This document shows positions 42,408 to 53,626 of a stretch of DNA of 64,000 nucleotides, piece by piece. The stretch is from Dendrophyllia cribrosa (Eukaryota; Cnidaria; Anthozoa; Scleractinia; Dendrophylliidae): the NCBI GenBank assembly GCA_024195265.1, contig JAJLRJ010000007.1:7213058-7277057 (forward strand), given 5' to 3'. The notes under the pieces are model-generated. The model was given only the letters and a program-made list of their open reading frames with translations, was not told the DNA's origin and searched no databases. The position numbers and the translations under genes are program-made. Position 1 is the stretch's first letter. Each line of letters starts with the position of its first letter.

Positions 42408-42958
42408 GTTTGTACAGCAACAGAGTTTGAATTGCTACAGTTCAATCGACAGCATTGACTGTGCACAAAAACAACTTTAACTTGTGCCATGCAATTTTCG
42501 CTAACATGTTGTGTAACTTACACCTTTGAAAGTTGTTTCACCAAGAAATGTTTCTAGCAGGATTTCATAAAATTAATGCATTAACTGATCATGAAGAGAG
42601 GTTTTACCAGAGTAATCACTCAGTGAGAGTATACTATAAATTATTTTAACATGTTTCAGTCATATTTCAGTGAAAATTGAAAAAAATATCGCTTTGGATG
42701 TTCTTGTCCAAGCACTGATTTGATTTGTTGACTTACAGTGTAGCAGCATTAATGCATGTTAACAGTAGCTTTCATTAATTTTGGCATAAAAATATAAATG
42801 ATAAAAAAGTTATTTAATATCCACATAAATAATCTGCTCAAGGTAGCAATTTGATTTCCAAATGGCATTGTTAGCTCTTGGAAACCCAGTGGGATTGTAT
42901 TTATTTTATATGATGGATTTGTCATCCTGTCAATCGTCAGTCAAAGTATGGTTGCTTT

Positions 42959-43234
42959 TTTACCCTTTAACTCCCAAGAGTACATGCATGTACAATGCCA
43001 AAAAATAGAAAAAAGTTTTTTTTTTAATTTTGTAAAACATTGAAAAACAAACAGTACCATGTGAAAGCACTGTGGAATTTCATGTGGTAAAATATTAAAA
43101 ACAAATGGTACCATGCAAAATTACTGCTTAAGAGGTTTCGTTAAATGGTCACACCATAGGATTTCGTCAGCAGATGCAAAAGTTAGAACTTCACTACATG
43201 TCTTCATAATTGACTCTGTGAGTGAAAGGGTTAA
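42959..43234 (+). mobile_element. piggyBac-like MITE with partial internal duplication
   Basis: TTACCCTTTAACTCCCAAGAG ... CTCTGTGAGTGAAAGGGTTAA. Inside, the TTTGTAAAACATTGAAAAACAAAC...GTACCATG stretch is repeated about 60 bp further (GGTAAAATATTAAAAACAAATGGTACCATG), so the unit is partly doubled. Confidence 0.8.
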
Positions 43235-43558
43235 AATCATAATTGTATGCACATAAACTACAGAAAACTTAAATTAGCCTGTCAGGAATATTGCTTACAA
43301 ATAACTGGGGTATTCTTCAGTTTATTAGAGGGTGTTACTTTTAATCAGTGGCACGTGATCGTCGCGTGAGAGACAAGATTTTCATTTTAACATTGTGTGT
43401 ATGTCCATGCAAAATAATCAATTGCAAAAAAGTATAATTATGGTAGTCATGCATGCTTAAAAAGCGAAGTGCAAAATGAAGATGAAGTTTAGGAGAATGC
43501 TAAAAATTTAAGTAAACCCATGAGCCACAAGTAAAGCTTAATTTTGATTGTGTTCCAG

Positions 43559-43612
43559 GGTCCAACGGGTGCACAAGGATTAACTGGCCCAAAAGGAGTT
43601 AGTGGAGAAAAG
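43559..43612 (+). CDS. Collagen exon 28 (54 bp)
   Basis: GPTGAQGLTGPKGVSGEK, residues 517-534; acceptor tccag, donor gtgaag. Confidence 0.93.
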
Positions 43613-44632
43613 GTGAAGACAAAGCACTGTCATGAAGTTTAGACACTTTAAAGCTACCTTATACATAGCAGTAACTTCTTCTCCTCCTGCTCTTCCTCCC
43701 CCTCCTCCTCCTCTTGCTTGAGATTGCAAAGGCAGAAAGCCCATGTGGAGGGTGGGTAGTTCATGTACCAAAATGCATACCTATAAATCATTCAATTGTC
43801 ATAGAATAAGCACCATAAAGGAAATGCCACTCGAGATGTTTGTGAAAAAATCGGAAGATTTTCGTTCATAAAGTTTCGTAAACAACATGCGCCTCCAGGA
43901 GATTAAAACACCTCAAAACACTGTGTACCAGTGAATCAGTAGCACCTCATCACATTAACTACAATATAAAAGGATTCATGGAAAATTCAGTCGAAGTGCA
44001 TGCAGGGCAAAATAAACCAAACATATCCAACGAGTAAATACAAGAGTTCAAAGAAAATTCATAATTATAAATAACCCAATTTGTGACAACTTTTCGTTTG
44101 GTAGTGACTGCAAGTGTTGAGCTTATAAAGTCAGATGCTGCTTAACTGTGGAAAGTTCCCTGTGGCAGCTACTCATTTACAGGAAGATTATGACACCTTT
44201 GTGATTTATTAACTAATCACTCATGTGACGTGTTGAAGTCATATGATGCGTGAATTGCATCATCATTCCAAATAGTCACCATTTTGGATTTTCTTCATGT
44301 GAGAAAAGCAACAAAATTGTATCAAAATAAATAAAAAAACAAAAGAAAAATGCCACAATTATGTTAAATTGTGAATTCCACCACAATTCAAAATTTGGGT
44401 AAATATGTTTGTCAAAAATGGTTGCCATGGAAATTTCACATGTCATGATATATGTGTCACATCAAAATGTTCCCAGATATTGGTTAAATGCTTCTAAAGT
44501 TATAAACGTTTAAAATAAGTGTGGGCACTTAGGGAGCAACACTTCACTTAGTTGATTTATGTTATGGAAATAGAAGATAATTATTGTCAAAATTACGACC
44601 TATATTATTTTTGTTTTCTAATCTCTTTTTAG
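43613..44632. other. Intron 28, nothing recognised
   Basis: A CTCCTCCTC tract at 43680-43715 and otherwise AT-rich sequence; no gene or known repeat. Confidence 0.55.
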
Positions 44633-44686
44633 GGTAGCAAAGGAGAAAGTGGTGATTTTGGTACAAAGGGAGAGAGGGGAGATTTG
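44633..44686 (+). CDS. Collagen exon 29 (54 bp), contains RGD
   Basis: GSKGESGDFGTKGERGDL, residues 535-552; acceptor tttag, donor gtgggt. An Arg-Gly-Asp triplet lies at 44675-44683, across the Y position of one triplet and the Gly-X of the next. Confidence 0.93.
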
Positions 44687-44753
44687 GTGGGTACTTTTTA
44701 TTTTTTTGTAAATAATGCAAATACATGCACATGTATGCAGAGTTATACAAAGG

Positions 44754-45290
44754 TATAACAAGTGTGCAAGTTTGAGTTAATGTATAAAGATTTGTTTAAA
44801 ATTTTATGACACGGCAATATTAATTTCATTTCATTGGCCTAGCTGGGTGCATTGTCTGCAAATTCGGCCCAGATCCTTTTTACAATAATTATAAACGTAA
44901 AACGCAGTTAATGGAGCGTGATGCTCTTGGCCCCGTGGGGCATCAATTTTTATGCTATTGTGTTTGTGTACTGTACTTTAGACTCGCGCAACTTAGACGT
45001 ACAAAGGTTGTTTTTTTTGTAGTGTATAACAAGTGTGCAAGTTTGAGTCAATGTATAAAGATTTGTTTAAAATTTTATGACACAGCAATATTGATTTCAT
45101 TTCATTGGCCTAGCTGGGTGAATTGTCTGCAAATTCGGCCCAGATCCTTTTTACAATATAAACGTAAAACGCAGTTAATGGAGCGTGACGCTCTTGGTCC
45201 CGCGGGGCATCAATTTTTATGCTATTGTGTTTGTGTACTGTACTTTAGACTCGTGCAACTTAGACGTACAAAGGTTTTTTTTTTTTTTAT
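44754..45290. repeat. Recent 271-bp tandem duplication
   Basis: TATAACAAGTGTGCAAGTTTGAG starts at 44754 and again at 45025; the two copies are nearly identical over about 265 bp (a few substitutions and a small indel). A 143-codon frame across both is a by-product. Confidence 0.92.
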
Positions 45291-45749
45291 CAATAGTACT
45301 TTTACTTTTGTAAGTATGTTGCAACCTTGTCTGGTTTGCTAGTTGGTTCGCATTCTCTCAGTGGTTAAATCAGTAAATACTCTATTCATGTCTCAGTTGT
45401 TATCATGCGAAATCTAGGCACTATATAGTACTACCTCAGCCATTAGCTTTGGCCATTAACACTGTCTAGCTATAAAATGCAATGTAAAAGGTTCAAAGTC
45501 ACATTTGCCTTCAGTTGATTTACTCACTGTCAAGTTTTGTAAAAGTTACCCTCCCTGTGTCAAATCAATAAACTTGGGGCAACTTCTCGAGGATAGGCGA
45601 TTGGTTAAGTCTGTGCAGCGACTTCCCCAAGCTTAGTTTACCAGTTTATTCTATCGTTTTTTCACGTTATCAACCTGCCAATGTTCCGGTCCGATCCAGC
45701 ACCGCTGGTTAGATAGGTGAGGCGCAATAGGTCGTTTAGTTGTTTATGT

Positions 45750-45945
45750 TTGCGCGCTGCTGGCCTTAGGTTTCAGCTCGTAGTGCTGCGCTGTAGCGCG
45801 TTGCTGGCCTAGTTTTCATCTCGTAGCGCTCTAGTTTTTAGACCTGCCAATACTTTTCTCAGAGTGGCACGTTGCTGGCTTTAGGTGTGCTGCCGCTGCA
45901 GCGCGTTGTTGGCCAAGGTTGCAGCTCCTAGTGCCAGAAGAAGTG
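45750..45945. repeat. GC-rich minisatellite, about 50-55 bp unit
   Basis: Four imperfect copies containing GCGCG(C/T)TGCTGGCCT followed by TTTCA(G/T)CTCGTAG. Locally much GC-richer than the rest of the intron. Confidence 0.7.
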
Positions 45946-46446
45946 AGGCTTTAAAAGGTCATGCAATGAGAGTCACCTGTAACGCCAATCACCGAGCGGT
46001 GTCCCTCTATTTAACGCCAATTGTGTCTGGTGGTCTTTATTCTACATTAAGTTATAGATTGAATTATTAACCAATTTTGGAGACGCTATTTCGAGGATCA
46101 ATTTAACGGAACAGTGACATTAACTTACCATAATTGTTCATGTTATCAGAATTGTGTATTTTTTGGCAAATGTTTTGCTGACCTGCCAAGAAAAGCATAG
46201 GTCCACAAACTACCTATTATTAGCAGCTGCAATCATATTTCTCACACGAATGTACACCAAATTGGGAAATGAATACCAATTGTATAAGTTTATTGAACCA
46301 AGAGGATCCATTGAAATATATTAATTTTGAACATGTTTATTTATATAAAGTAAAATTCATGTACAATAAACCTTAAATTCTTTCCAGACAGTTTTTAAGG
46401 TTTTTAACAAATTCATTTTCTCTAAGAAAATATTGTGGATTTTCAG

Positions 46447-46500
46447 GGTGTCGTTGGTGCATACGGGGACAAAGGTTCACCTGGAGTACCTGGATCTGTT
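46447..46500 (+). CDS. Collagen exon 30 (54 bp)
   Basis: GVVGAYGDKGSPGVPGSV, residues 553-570; acceptor ttcag, donor gtaagt. Confidence 0.94.
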
Positions 46501-46562
46501 GTAAGTTAAAAAGTTCTTAACTTTAAAGTGTCTAGATGTGTACAGCCTTGTATAAATGGTAT

Positions 46563-46918
46563 AAATTCAAGAAAAATCCCAAATTTCATTTAGTAAAATA
46601 TTGAAAAACAAATGGTACCATGCAAAAGTACTGCTGGAGAGGTTTCATTTGAATGGTCACACCATAGGATTTCATCAACAGACTCAAAAGTTAGAACAAA
46701 TGGTACCATGCAAAAGTACTGCTGAAGAGGTTTCATTTGAATGGTCACACCATAGGATTTCATCCACAGACTCAAAAGTTAGAACAAATGGTACCATGCA
46801 AAAGTACTGCTGAAGAGGTTTCATTTGAATGGTCACACCATAGGATTTCATTGACAGGCTCAAAAGTTAGAACTACACTGCATGTCTCCATAATTGACTC
46901 TGGGAGTGAAAGGGTTAA
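46563..46918 (+). mobile_element. piggyBac-like MITE with three 88-bp internal units
   Basis: The right end CTCTGGGAGTGAAAGGGTTAA is intact; the left terminus is missing but the arm (TTCAAGAAAAATCCCAAATTTC) is present. AATGGTACCATGCAAAAGTACTG begins at 46611, 46699 and 46787, exactly 88 bp apart, and the three units are nearly identical. Single-unit copies of the family show this is an expansion. Confidence 0.9.
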
Positions 46919-46980
46919 AATAGCTGTCATTGCAATGGCCACATCTCTCCATCATCAGGAGTCAGTGGCCAGACAAAGAG

Positions 46981-47216
46981 CAGGGGCCCGTTTCTCGAAA
47001 GTCCCGATATTTTTTCGGGCCCAGAACTATATTTTAAAATCAGAATCTATAAAATGGTGATGTATTTTTTAGCCCTCAAACCAGCCCGACTTGTTTCGTC
47101 AACTTAGACTTTTATTGCTTTAAGCTTTCAAAACCAACACAATTAAAATCTTTAATATGCGTAAGATAGCTTTCCGGGCCCAAAAAGTTATCGGGTCTTT
47201 CAAGAAATAGGCCCCA
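46981..47216. mobile_element. TIR element, CAGGGGCCCGTTTCTCGAAAG ends
   Basis: CAGGGGCCCGTTTCTCGAAAGTCCCGATA at the left is complementary, imperfectly, to TATCGGGTCTTTCAAGAAATAGGCCCC at the right; the inner TTTCGGGCCCA/CCGGGCCCAAAA blocks also pair. No coding capacity. Confidence 0.75.
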
Positions 47217-47466
47217 GGGCTGTTATTAATTTTTTTTAAAATTAGCAGGGACAGAAGAAAGAAGTCGGGAAAAATTGTTTTCTGATGCTGTCAATATTTT
47301 ATATTTTAATCATTAAAAGTAGTTGGGGCTCAAAGACGAGTGTCAGGTTTTAAAATAAATGTAATACTTTTTTATGACCTTTTTTCTCATGCAGGAACCA
47401 TGACTTATATGAATTCCCTTTTTGCCCTATAAGTGATCATGACCAAATTTTTCCTTGTAATGTCAA

Positions 47467-47655
47467 TTAAGGCTGGTTTTCACTAGCGCGTAAGCATAAG
47501 CACAAGCCAACATACGCAGACTCAGTGACGTGTTGATCATTAGTGCCTATTGTTCTGTTTTGTTCAAACAATTGGAACTAATGATCAACATGTTACTGAG
47601 TCTGCGTATGTTGGCTTGTGCTTATGCTTATGCGCTAGTGAAAACCAGCCTTTAA
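47467..47655. mobile_element. TTAA-flanked palindromic MITE
   Basis: TTAAGGCTGGTTTTCACTAGCGC at the left and GCGCTAGTGAAAACCAGCCTTTAA at the right; arms of about 75 bp are nearly perfect (GCATAAGCACAAGCCAACATACGCAGACTCAGT). TTAA is on both sides, with one extra T on the right. Confidence 0.88.
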
Positions 47656-47811
47656 TGCGCAGTGAATCAGAGAGAAGATAAGGATCAAGAACATGATGAC
47701 TCAAGATGACGAATTCTCTCAATATTTTAACAGCTTCTCCCCACCACTTCTAAAAGAAATATATGGGAACAAGAAAGGAGAATTTCTATTTTTATATGGG
47801 AGATTAACTTT

Positions 47812-47970
47812 TTAACTCCCAAGAGTGCCAAAATAAAAAAAATTCAGGAAAAATCACAAATTTCATTTTGTAAAATATTGCAATGGTACCATGCAAAAGT
47901 ACTGCTAAAAAGGTTTGATTTGAATGGTCACACCTAAGGATTTCGTCAACAGACTCCATAAGTGTAAAGG
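47812..47970 (+). mobile_element. piggyBac-like MITE, right end missing
   Basis: AACTTTTTAACTCCCAAGAGTGCC, the AAATTTCATTTTGTAAAATATTG arm and one internal unit to CAACAGACTCC; the right terminus is gone. Confidence 0.75.
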
Positions 47971-48164
47971 GGTAGTCTCATGGCAGGCTGTGTTCAGTGC
48001 GATAATTACAAAAAAGACACATACATGTATATCAATTTTGGGAGTTCTGAATCAGGTTAGAGAAATTTTAGTGTTGTATCTCTCAAATAGAAAGCAAATT
48101 TGAAATTATAGGTGTATTTACAGCAGCCTGTAAGCAGCATAACATATTGTTGTTATTTATTCAG

Positions 48165-48218
48165 GGTAGTAGAGGTCCACCGGGAACATCTGGCCGACCT
48201 GGATCTCAGGGCCCACCG
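48165..48218 (+). CDS. Collagen exon 31 (54 bp)
   Basis: GSRGPPGTSGRPGSQGPP, residues 571-588; acceptor ttcag, donor gtgagt. Confidence 0.94.
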
Positions 48219-48264
48219 GTGAGTTTCTGCTCTTAATTCCTTTTGCTGTCAAGTTCTGACCGAG

Positions 48265-48630
48265 TCTAAAGGTGGGGAATGAAATATAAGTTTCGTTTTC
48301 CAGAATATTGTAAAACAAACACATGGAAATATTTTTTCGTTTATGCTAATTAAAGCAAACAACACCATACAAAAGTTAGTGATCAGCAGCGTGTATTTAA
48401 ATTGTCACACTTAATGGTTTCATCTACAGACTCACAAGTTAGAACTACCTTGCTTAGCATAATAAACAATACCACAGGAAAGTACTGCTCAGTAGCTTTC
48501 ATTTGAATGGTCACACTTTAGGATTTCATTCACAGAATCAAAAGTTAGATCCACCTTGAACAGCATAATATACAGTACCACAGGAAAGTACTGTTCAATA
48601 GCTTTCATTTGAATGGTCACACTCACACTA
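48265..48630 (+). repeat. 106-bp repeat array attached to a MITE arm
   Basis: A diverged MITE left arm (TTTTCCAGAATATTGTAAAACAAAC) is followed by about two and a half units of the AGCATAATAAACA(G/A)TACCACAGGAAAGTACTG / TAGCTTTCATTTGAATGGTCACAC repeat. This links the arrays to the MITE family. Confidence 0.8.
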
Positions 48631-49581
48631 CAGGAATTACACCCCCGAGGCGCAGCATTTTCAAGACCTCGGTCACAGTTTTTAACTATACGAACCGACC
48701 CTTAGCCGGTAAATAACTTATTTATTTTTTTCTCTGTCTCTCGAATCACTTTGTAATACTCACGAAAGCGTTACCGTAACCGTGGACAGAGAAAGGAAAA
48801 TCTGGACCGCGCTAAGAACCAGTCAAATTGCAGGATTCGTTACCGTGCCCTCTTGGAAAAAAATAAGGGACGGACCATTAGAAAAGTGATGGGGGGGGGG
48901 GGGGTGGGTGGGGGAAAAAAACAAAAAAAAATTCGTGCAAGGGAAAATGCCAGGAAAAAAAATTCGTGCAAAGTTCAAGGCAAAGAAAAAAAATTCATGC
49001 AGAAGAAGTCCTATTGTAGCTGTTATTTAATATATTGTTATTATTGTTGTTATTATTGTTATATTGTTGTTATTTAATATATAAAAGCTGCCAAAGTGCC
49101 TATGAAAATAGCGCTCTTGGCGTTTCAAAAATTCAAAACATTCTTGGGGCCTTCCTATACTATTATTTATAAATAGTATTATAAAGGTGACAGGCCAAAC
49201 ACGACTCCCGCTAGTCGCAAAATGTATAAAGAAGCCTTTAGAAATGCTTTCCCAAGAAGGTCTACGAGATATTTGTTCCCTTAAGATCACCAATATAGAA
49301 TTTGACTAGTCACTATTATCTCTGTCTCAGTTTTGCTTGCTCGATATGTATTGCATGACTCTTTGATGATCTTTGGGATAAAAATCTCTTAAGTGACAGG
49401 AGATTTTCATGCTGTGTAGCCATTTATGGAATTATTGTTTCTCTATGGCTTCGTTATGCTAGCTCTCTTGCCATATGTTAGGGCTTCTTTGGCCAACTTT
49501 TGTTGCAAGATATGTAGTGATCGGCTGCAGTTTTTGTTATTGTTTTGAATATGCTAGGATCAGTCAATCTCTCAGCCCGTG

Positions 49582-49729
49582 CAGGGGCGTAGCTACCTGT
49601 ACGCACGTGCGTACCTGAAAAAGTCGGGAAAAAAGAAAGATTTGGGACTTGAGGGTGGGGGAGGAGGTAGGGGGAGTGTTTGGAAATTGATTGTGCGTAC
49701 CTCTGAAAAATTCCTGGCTATGCCTCTGC
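49582..49729. mobile_element. Nested small TIR element (CAGGGGCGTAGCTA ends)
   Basis: CAGGGGCGTAGCTACC and GGCTATGCCTCTG flank a 150-bp body with a GGGGGAGGAGGTAGGGGG tract. This hAT-like terminus is common in animal genomes. Confidence 0.7.
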
Positions 49730-49867
49730 CGTGATTTAGTGTCAAAGTCTGCGGTGTGCAAGACTTGTGAGAAAGTGGATCTTTATCACGGATGTAGGCG
49801 TCTAAGATCAAAGTCTGAAGCTGCCGTGTCTCTATTGGAATCATGACTTCTTGCAGTTTATGTTTTA

Positions 49868-49896
49868 CAGTGGCGGATCCAGGGGGAGGGTCGGGG

Positions 49897-49937
<41 letters not shown>

Positions 49938-50184
49938 GGGGGGTCCGGACCTCCCCTTTCAGACCTGTGTCTCCCTTGTGATTCATAAAAATAATAGAAT
50001 AAAATTGTTTTATACGCAGTTGTTTCACCTCCACCAATTGACTGATTGTCAATTTTTTGACTTAACAAACGCTTTTCGAGTTTCAGGAGTGCTGGAAATG
50101 GCGTTTCAGAGGGTAAACTTGGAAAAATTTCCGGGTAGGCATGAACCCGGACCCCCCTTTCAGAAATCCCTGGATCCGCCTCTG
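49868..50184. mobile_element. Nested TIR element (CAGTGGCGGATCCAGGG ends)
   Basis: CAGTGGCGGATCCAGGG and CCCTGGATCCGCCTCTG are inverted repeats flanked by TTTTA on both sides, a possible 5-bp direct repeat. Contains a G run of more than 30 at 49901-49936. Confidence 0.82.
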
Positions 50185-51170
50185 TTTTAGCTCCTTGTTT
50201 TATATATAGTTCTGTTTCTGAGAAGTGTTTCTTGGAGCTTGAAGAACCTCCGTTGTTTCATCATGGCGTTATTGCATCCCGACATGGCTTGAACAGATAT
50301 GATGATCTGTATTGAAAATCTCACGGACGCTAGTGAATTCTTACGTTTTTCTTAAGCAAGACTCGAGTTTCGGTTCTTAGGTGAACCTCATCAGTTGCTC
50401 CCATAAGTAACTGTCTCGCGGAATAATATGAAATTATTCCGTTGTACATGAAATGTTTGCCGCTTTTGTACTCTTGGGAAGGATCGAATGTTCCGTTTTC
50501 TCATTGGCTCGTTTAATTTAACCAATAGCATTGGTGTAGTTTCGATCCGACGTTAAGTTGTGTTTCTTTCTGAGGCTTTATTCTTAATTTCATAGCATGT
50601 ATGATATTTTCTGACATAAAGAACAGTTCTTTTAGTGTTGTAGAGAGGAGGTCTCGTGTATGTCTCAATGAATTCAAGATACACTGCATATTTTTTCTAC
50701 AACAGGCGTGTAATTCTGGTGTCAAGTTGTGTTTGCTTCATGCGTTCCATAATAGGATATAGTCTTGTACAACGTAGCGGACTATTCCTAATATATATTT
50801 TTCAAATATACGTAATGGTCAAAAATGGTTTTTCAGTATGACACCTTTTTTTTTAATTAGTAAATGAAAAACAAAGCAATATTTGTCTGAAAAAAAATTC
50901 GTGCAGAGGGTTACACCTGCAAAAAAAAAATCCTGCACAAGCAATGGGCGAAAAAAAAAATTCGTGCAAGCTGAAAATCCCCCCCCCCCCCCCCCCCCCC
51001 CCCCATCACTTTTCTAATGGTCCGTCCCTAATAGATAATAATACCTCCATGTGTCATGGGGTTTTCACAAAGCAGGAGTTCAAGACAAGGCTTGCAGCAA
51101 TTTACAAACTGTGTTATCACAGTGGACAAATTTCTTGTATTTTTACATTTTATTTTGTTTTTGAATTAAG

Positions 51171-51224
51171 GGACCACCAGGACTTCTTGGACAGCCAGGA
51201 CAACCTGGTATACCAGGGGTGAAG
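51171..51224 (+). CDS. Collagen exon 32 (54 bp)
   Basis: GPPGLLGQPGQPGIPGVK, residues 589-606; acceptor ttaag, donor gtaatc. Proline-rich, a stable helix segment. Confidence 0.94.
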
Positions 51225-51279
51225 GTAATCTGTAAAAAAGATCTGTCTATTCAAAACCATACCTGGTTCACATCTGAAC

Positions 51280-51480
51280 CCCCGGGGGGGTGGGGTACTC
51301 CCATATATAACGTATATGGGTTTGTGCGGCTGTGAAGGGTATGATTTTAAAGCAGTTTAGTCTGGGATAGGGTATAGAAATTAAAGAGTTTTGGTCTAGA
51401 TTAGGGTATCATTTGCCAAGAAACTGATCAGTGGTATGGAGGATTAAGTTTAGAATAGGAATTGAAACTCGGAAGAGAAA
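51280..51480 (+). repeat. Dispersed repeat with ACCCCCGGGGGGG(T)...GTACTCCCATATATAA
   Basis: I recall this block from many anthozoan sequences: it runs GGGGTACTCCCATATATAACG, then TGGGATAGGGTATAGA. No structure or coding capacity is evident. Confidence 0.4.
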
Positions 51481-51512
51481 GAGCCTCCCCTAAATGAAGG
51501 ATTTTGTACAAG

Positions 51513-51934
51513 TTAAGGTTACCGTGTACCTTCGGGGGTGTCTCCAGTATAACAGCTCTAGCGTCTTAAGATTACACTTAATATACCTAAACCCAGATAT
51601 CAAATTAAAGCTTATAGAGCTGGCTATCTAAATATGGAAACCATTTGGTAATAAAATGAATTGTCGAATTTGTTACGACGTCTAAATTCGAACGTCCGAA
51701 TCAGCTTTAAAATGCTATAACTCAAAGCGATTATTGTATTTTGCTAATTGATTTGTTCTCGGGTTTCCGGACACGAAGCGCTAAAAAAACGTGTCGGCGA
51801 TTTCCCATATTCAATTGCAGTGAAAAGTTACAGAATATTTTCGAAAAAGGATGAAAGTTCATTCTGTAAACTTTATTTTGACGCCAAAAAAAATTTCAAT
51901 AAATTTTCGATCTGAAGGTACACTGTAACCTTAA
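51513..51934. mobile_element. TTAA-flanked TIR element, 420 bp
   Basis: TTAAGGTTACCGTGTACCTTC at the left and GAAGGTACACTGTAACCTTAA at the right, TTAA on both sides. The interior is non-coding. Confidence 0.85.
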
Positions 51935-52146
51935 GGCACGTTTAAATGGTTTCAACATGGAGTTAAGCCCTGGTTTTGTAAGATAGATTCTTGCTGCATT
52001 TATACGAGTTGGATTTGATGATCGTCTTTGGCGTTTTCACTATAAATATTATAAAACAATAAATTTTAAAACATTGCAGCAGTAATAAAACCGACAACAA
52101 TTTGAATCAAAACATTTTTGTTCCCAAAACTACTATTGTCTTGTAG

Positions 52147-52200
52147 GGCTCTCGTGGCGTTGCAGGCAAACCAGGCACACCAGGCTTACCAGGAAGAACA
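52147..52200 (+). CDS. Collagen exon 33 (54 bp)
   Basis: GSRGVAGKPGTPGLPGRT, residues 607-624; acceptor tgtag, donor gtaagt. Confidence 0.94.
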
Positions 52201-52555
52201 GTAAGTTAATGCCTTAATCATATCAATAACAAAATTCTCGAATGTGATTGGTCATCCGCGTACCTGTTTGTTATGTAATTGGCAGGTGGCCACATGGTTG
52301 TCCAATTTACAGCTGTCCGGTTTCAACCTTTTGTAATTGGATAGCCGTAACTGGACACCAATGCTGCAGATTTTTTTCTTTGGCCTTCTCTCTTGACATG
52401 ATGAGCCTAACACGTCTTTTCATTTAATTACCGAGCTTAACATTTACCATCTTTCTTTATTTATCACCACACATGACGCTTTCGACATTGCTGATCCTAG
52501 CAGTGCGCAGGACGCATGTCATACATGAACCTAGTATATGGCCTAACTCGCCACG

Positions 52556-53445
52556 AGTCTCTCGCGGCTCAGTGGTTAGAGCATCCGACCGGTGTGCAGA
52601 AGGTCATACCGTGTAGCATGAAATTTTTGCGGGACTTTTATTTTGCGGATTGGCGATTTTTTGATGTTTGCGGGAACAAATTTTGCGGCTCGAATTAACT
52701 GAAATATCCGCTGGAAACTAATTTTTGCGGTTTCCTTTTCAAGCAGCGAGCCATCAAGAAGGAAGTAAATGTAATATTTTCAACTTTTATTACTTTTTAG
52801 GTAAAACAACAGTCTGTACCGTATACTTCTCGGACATTTCAGTCCATGACAAGCCGGTTGTGCAACAAAGTATTTCCGGTTACAACAAAACATTTCCAGT
52901 CAGCTGAAAAAACCGATTTTGAAGCGGCTGATAAAATGCAAAAATACAATAAATCAAAACTCAGTCAATCCCCAGTGTATGATATATAGTAACACAAGTG
53001 GATTAAAAGCCGTTTTTGATGATATTAACGGGAGTAAATTTTTGCGGTTTTTAATTTTGCTGGTGTTTTTTTCTGCTGGAACTTTTTTTTGCGGATCAAG
53101 TACCATCCGCAAAATCCGCAAAAATTAAACCCCGCAAAAGTGCTACACGGCAGGTTCTATACATGTATATTTGTTATGTAATCCCTACTCCTATTTAATG
53201 TGTACATTTAATTAAGTTAATCTATGTTCAGCCACTTTTCTGACTCGCGTGTATATTATTTTTAATTAATAAATGATGGTTACCCAACTAGTTTAGCTTT
53301 TTAGTTCTTTTGGGTAACCAGCTACTGTATCTATTTTTAATTTATATATTATGTATACATCTTTGTAACTTTACAGTACGAATAAACGTTGTTGTTGTTG
53401 TTGTTCGAATCCTGTCAGGGACTCAGATTTTTTTCTTTGTTCCAT
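52556..53445 (+). mobile_element. tRNA-derived SINE split by insertions
   Basis: The A-box region GGCTCAGTGGTTAGAGCATCCG (52566-52587) and GAAGGTCAT end at 52608; the B box GTTCGAATCC (53403-53412) and SINE body CTCAGATTTTTTTC resume about 790 bp later. The split falls between the two promoter boxes. In between lie a 542-bp TIR element and a stretch ending in AATAAACGTTGTTGTTGTTG that looks like a LINE tail. Confidence 0.7.
52609..53150. mobile_element. TIR element, 542 bp, CCGTGTAGCA ends
   Basis: CCGTGTAGCA...TTTTGCGGG at the left, CCCGCAAAAGTGCTACACGG at the right. The subterminal TTTTTGCGG word is repeated many times at both ends, a plausible transposase-binding array. Similar TTTTTGCG words also occur at 57870-57955. 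Confidence 0.82.
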
Positions 53446-53560
53446 GTATTGCTCGTGACATGATTAGCATTACACATTTTCAATGATATCTACATGTACA
53501 GGTGTATGTTTGTTAAAAGAAATTGCAGTCACAAAAGGTTTCTTCTTTTTCACTTAACAG

Positions 53561-53614
53561 GGATTAACTGGACGCGATGGGTTATCTGGATTAACGGGAT
53601 CAGATGGAAGATCT
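53561..53614 (+). CDS. Collagen exon 34 (54 bp)
   Basis: GLTGRDGLSGLTGSDGRS, residues 625-642; acceptor aacag, donor gtatgt. No proline. A MITE arm starts about 13 bp past the donor. Confidence 0.92.
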
Positions 53615-53626
53615 GTATGTACTTAA

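Larger units (their letters stand above)
48867..51029. mobile_element. 2.16-kb composite TIR element with poly-G/C ends
   Basis: AGGGACGGACCATTAGAAAAGTGATGGGGGG at 48867 and its complement CCCCCCATCACTTTTCTAATGGTCCGTCCCT ending at 51029. Both ends carry repeated AAAAAATTCGTGCA (left) and complementary-position AAAAAATTCGTGCA words. No transposase was seen. Two smaller TIR elements are nested inside. Confidence 0.85.

Noticed and set aside
44911..45342. 143-codon frame
   Set aside because: Created by the 271-bp tandem duplication; the peptide is simply the same translation twice.
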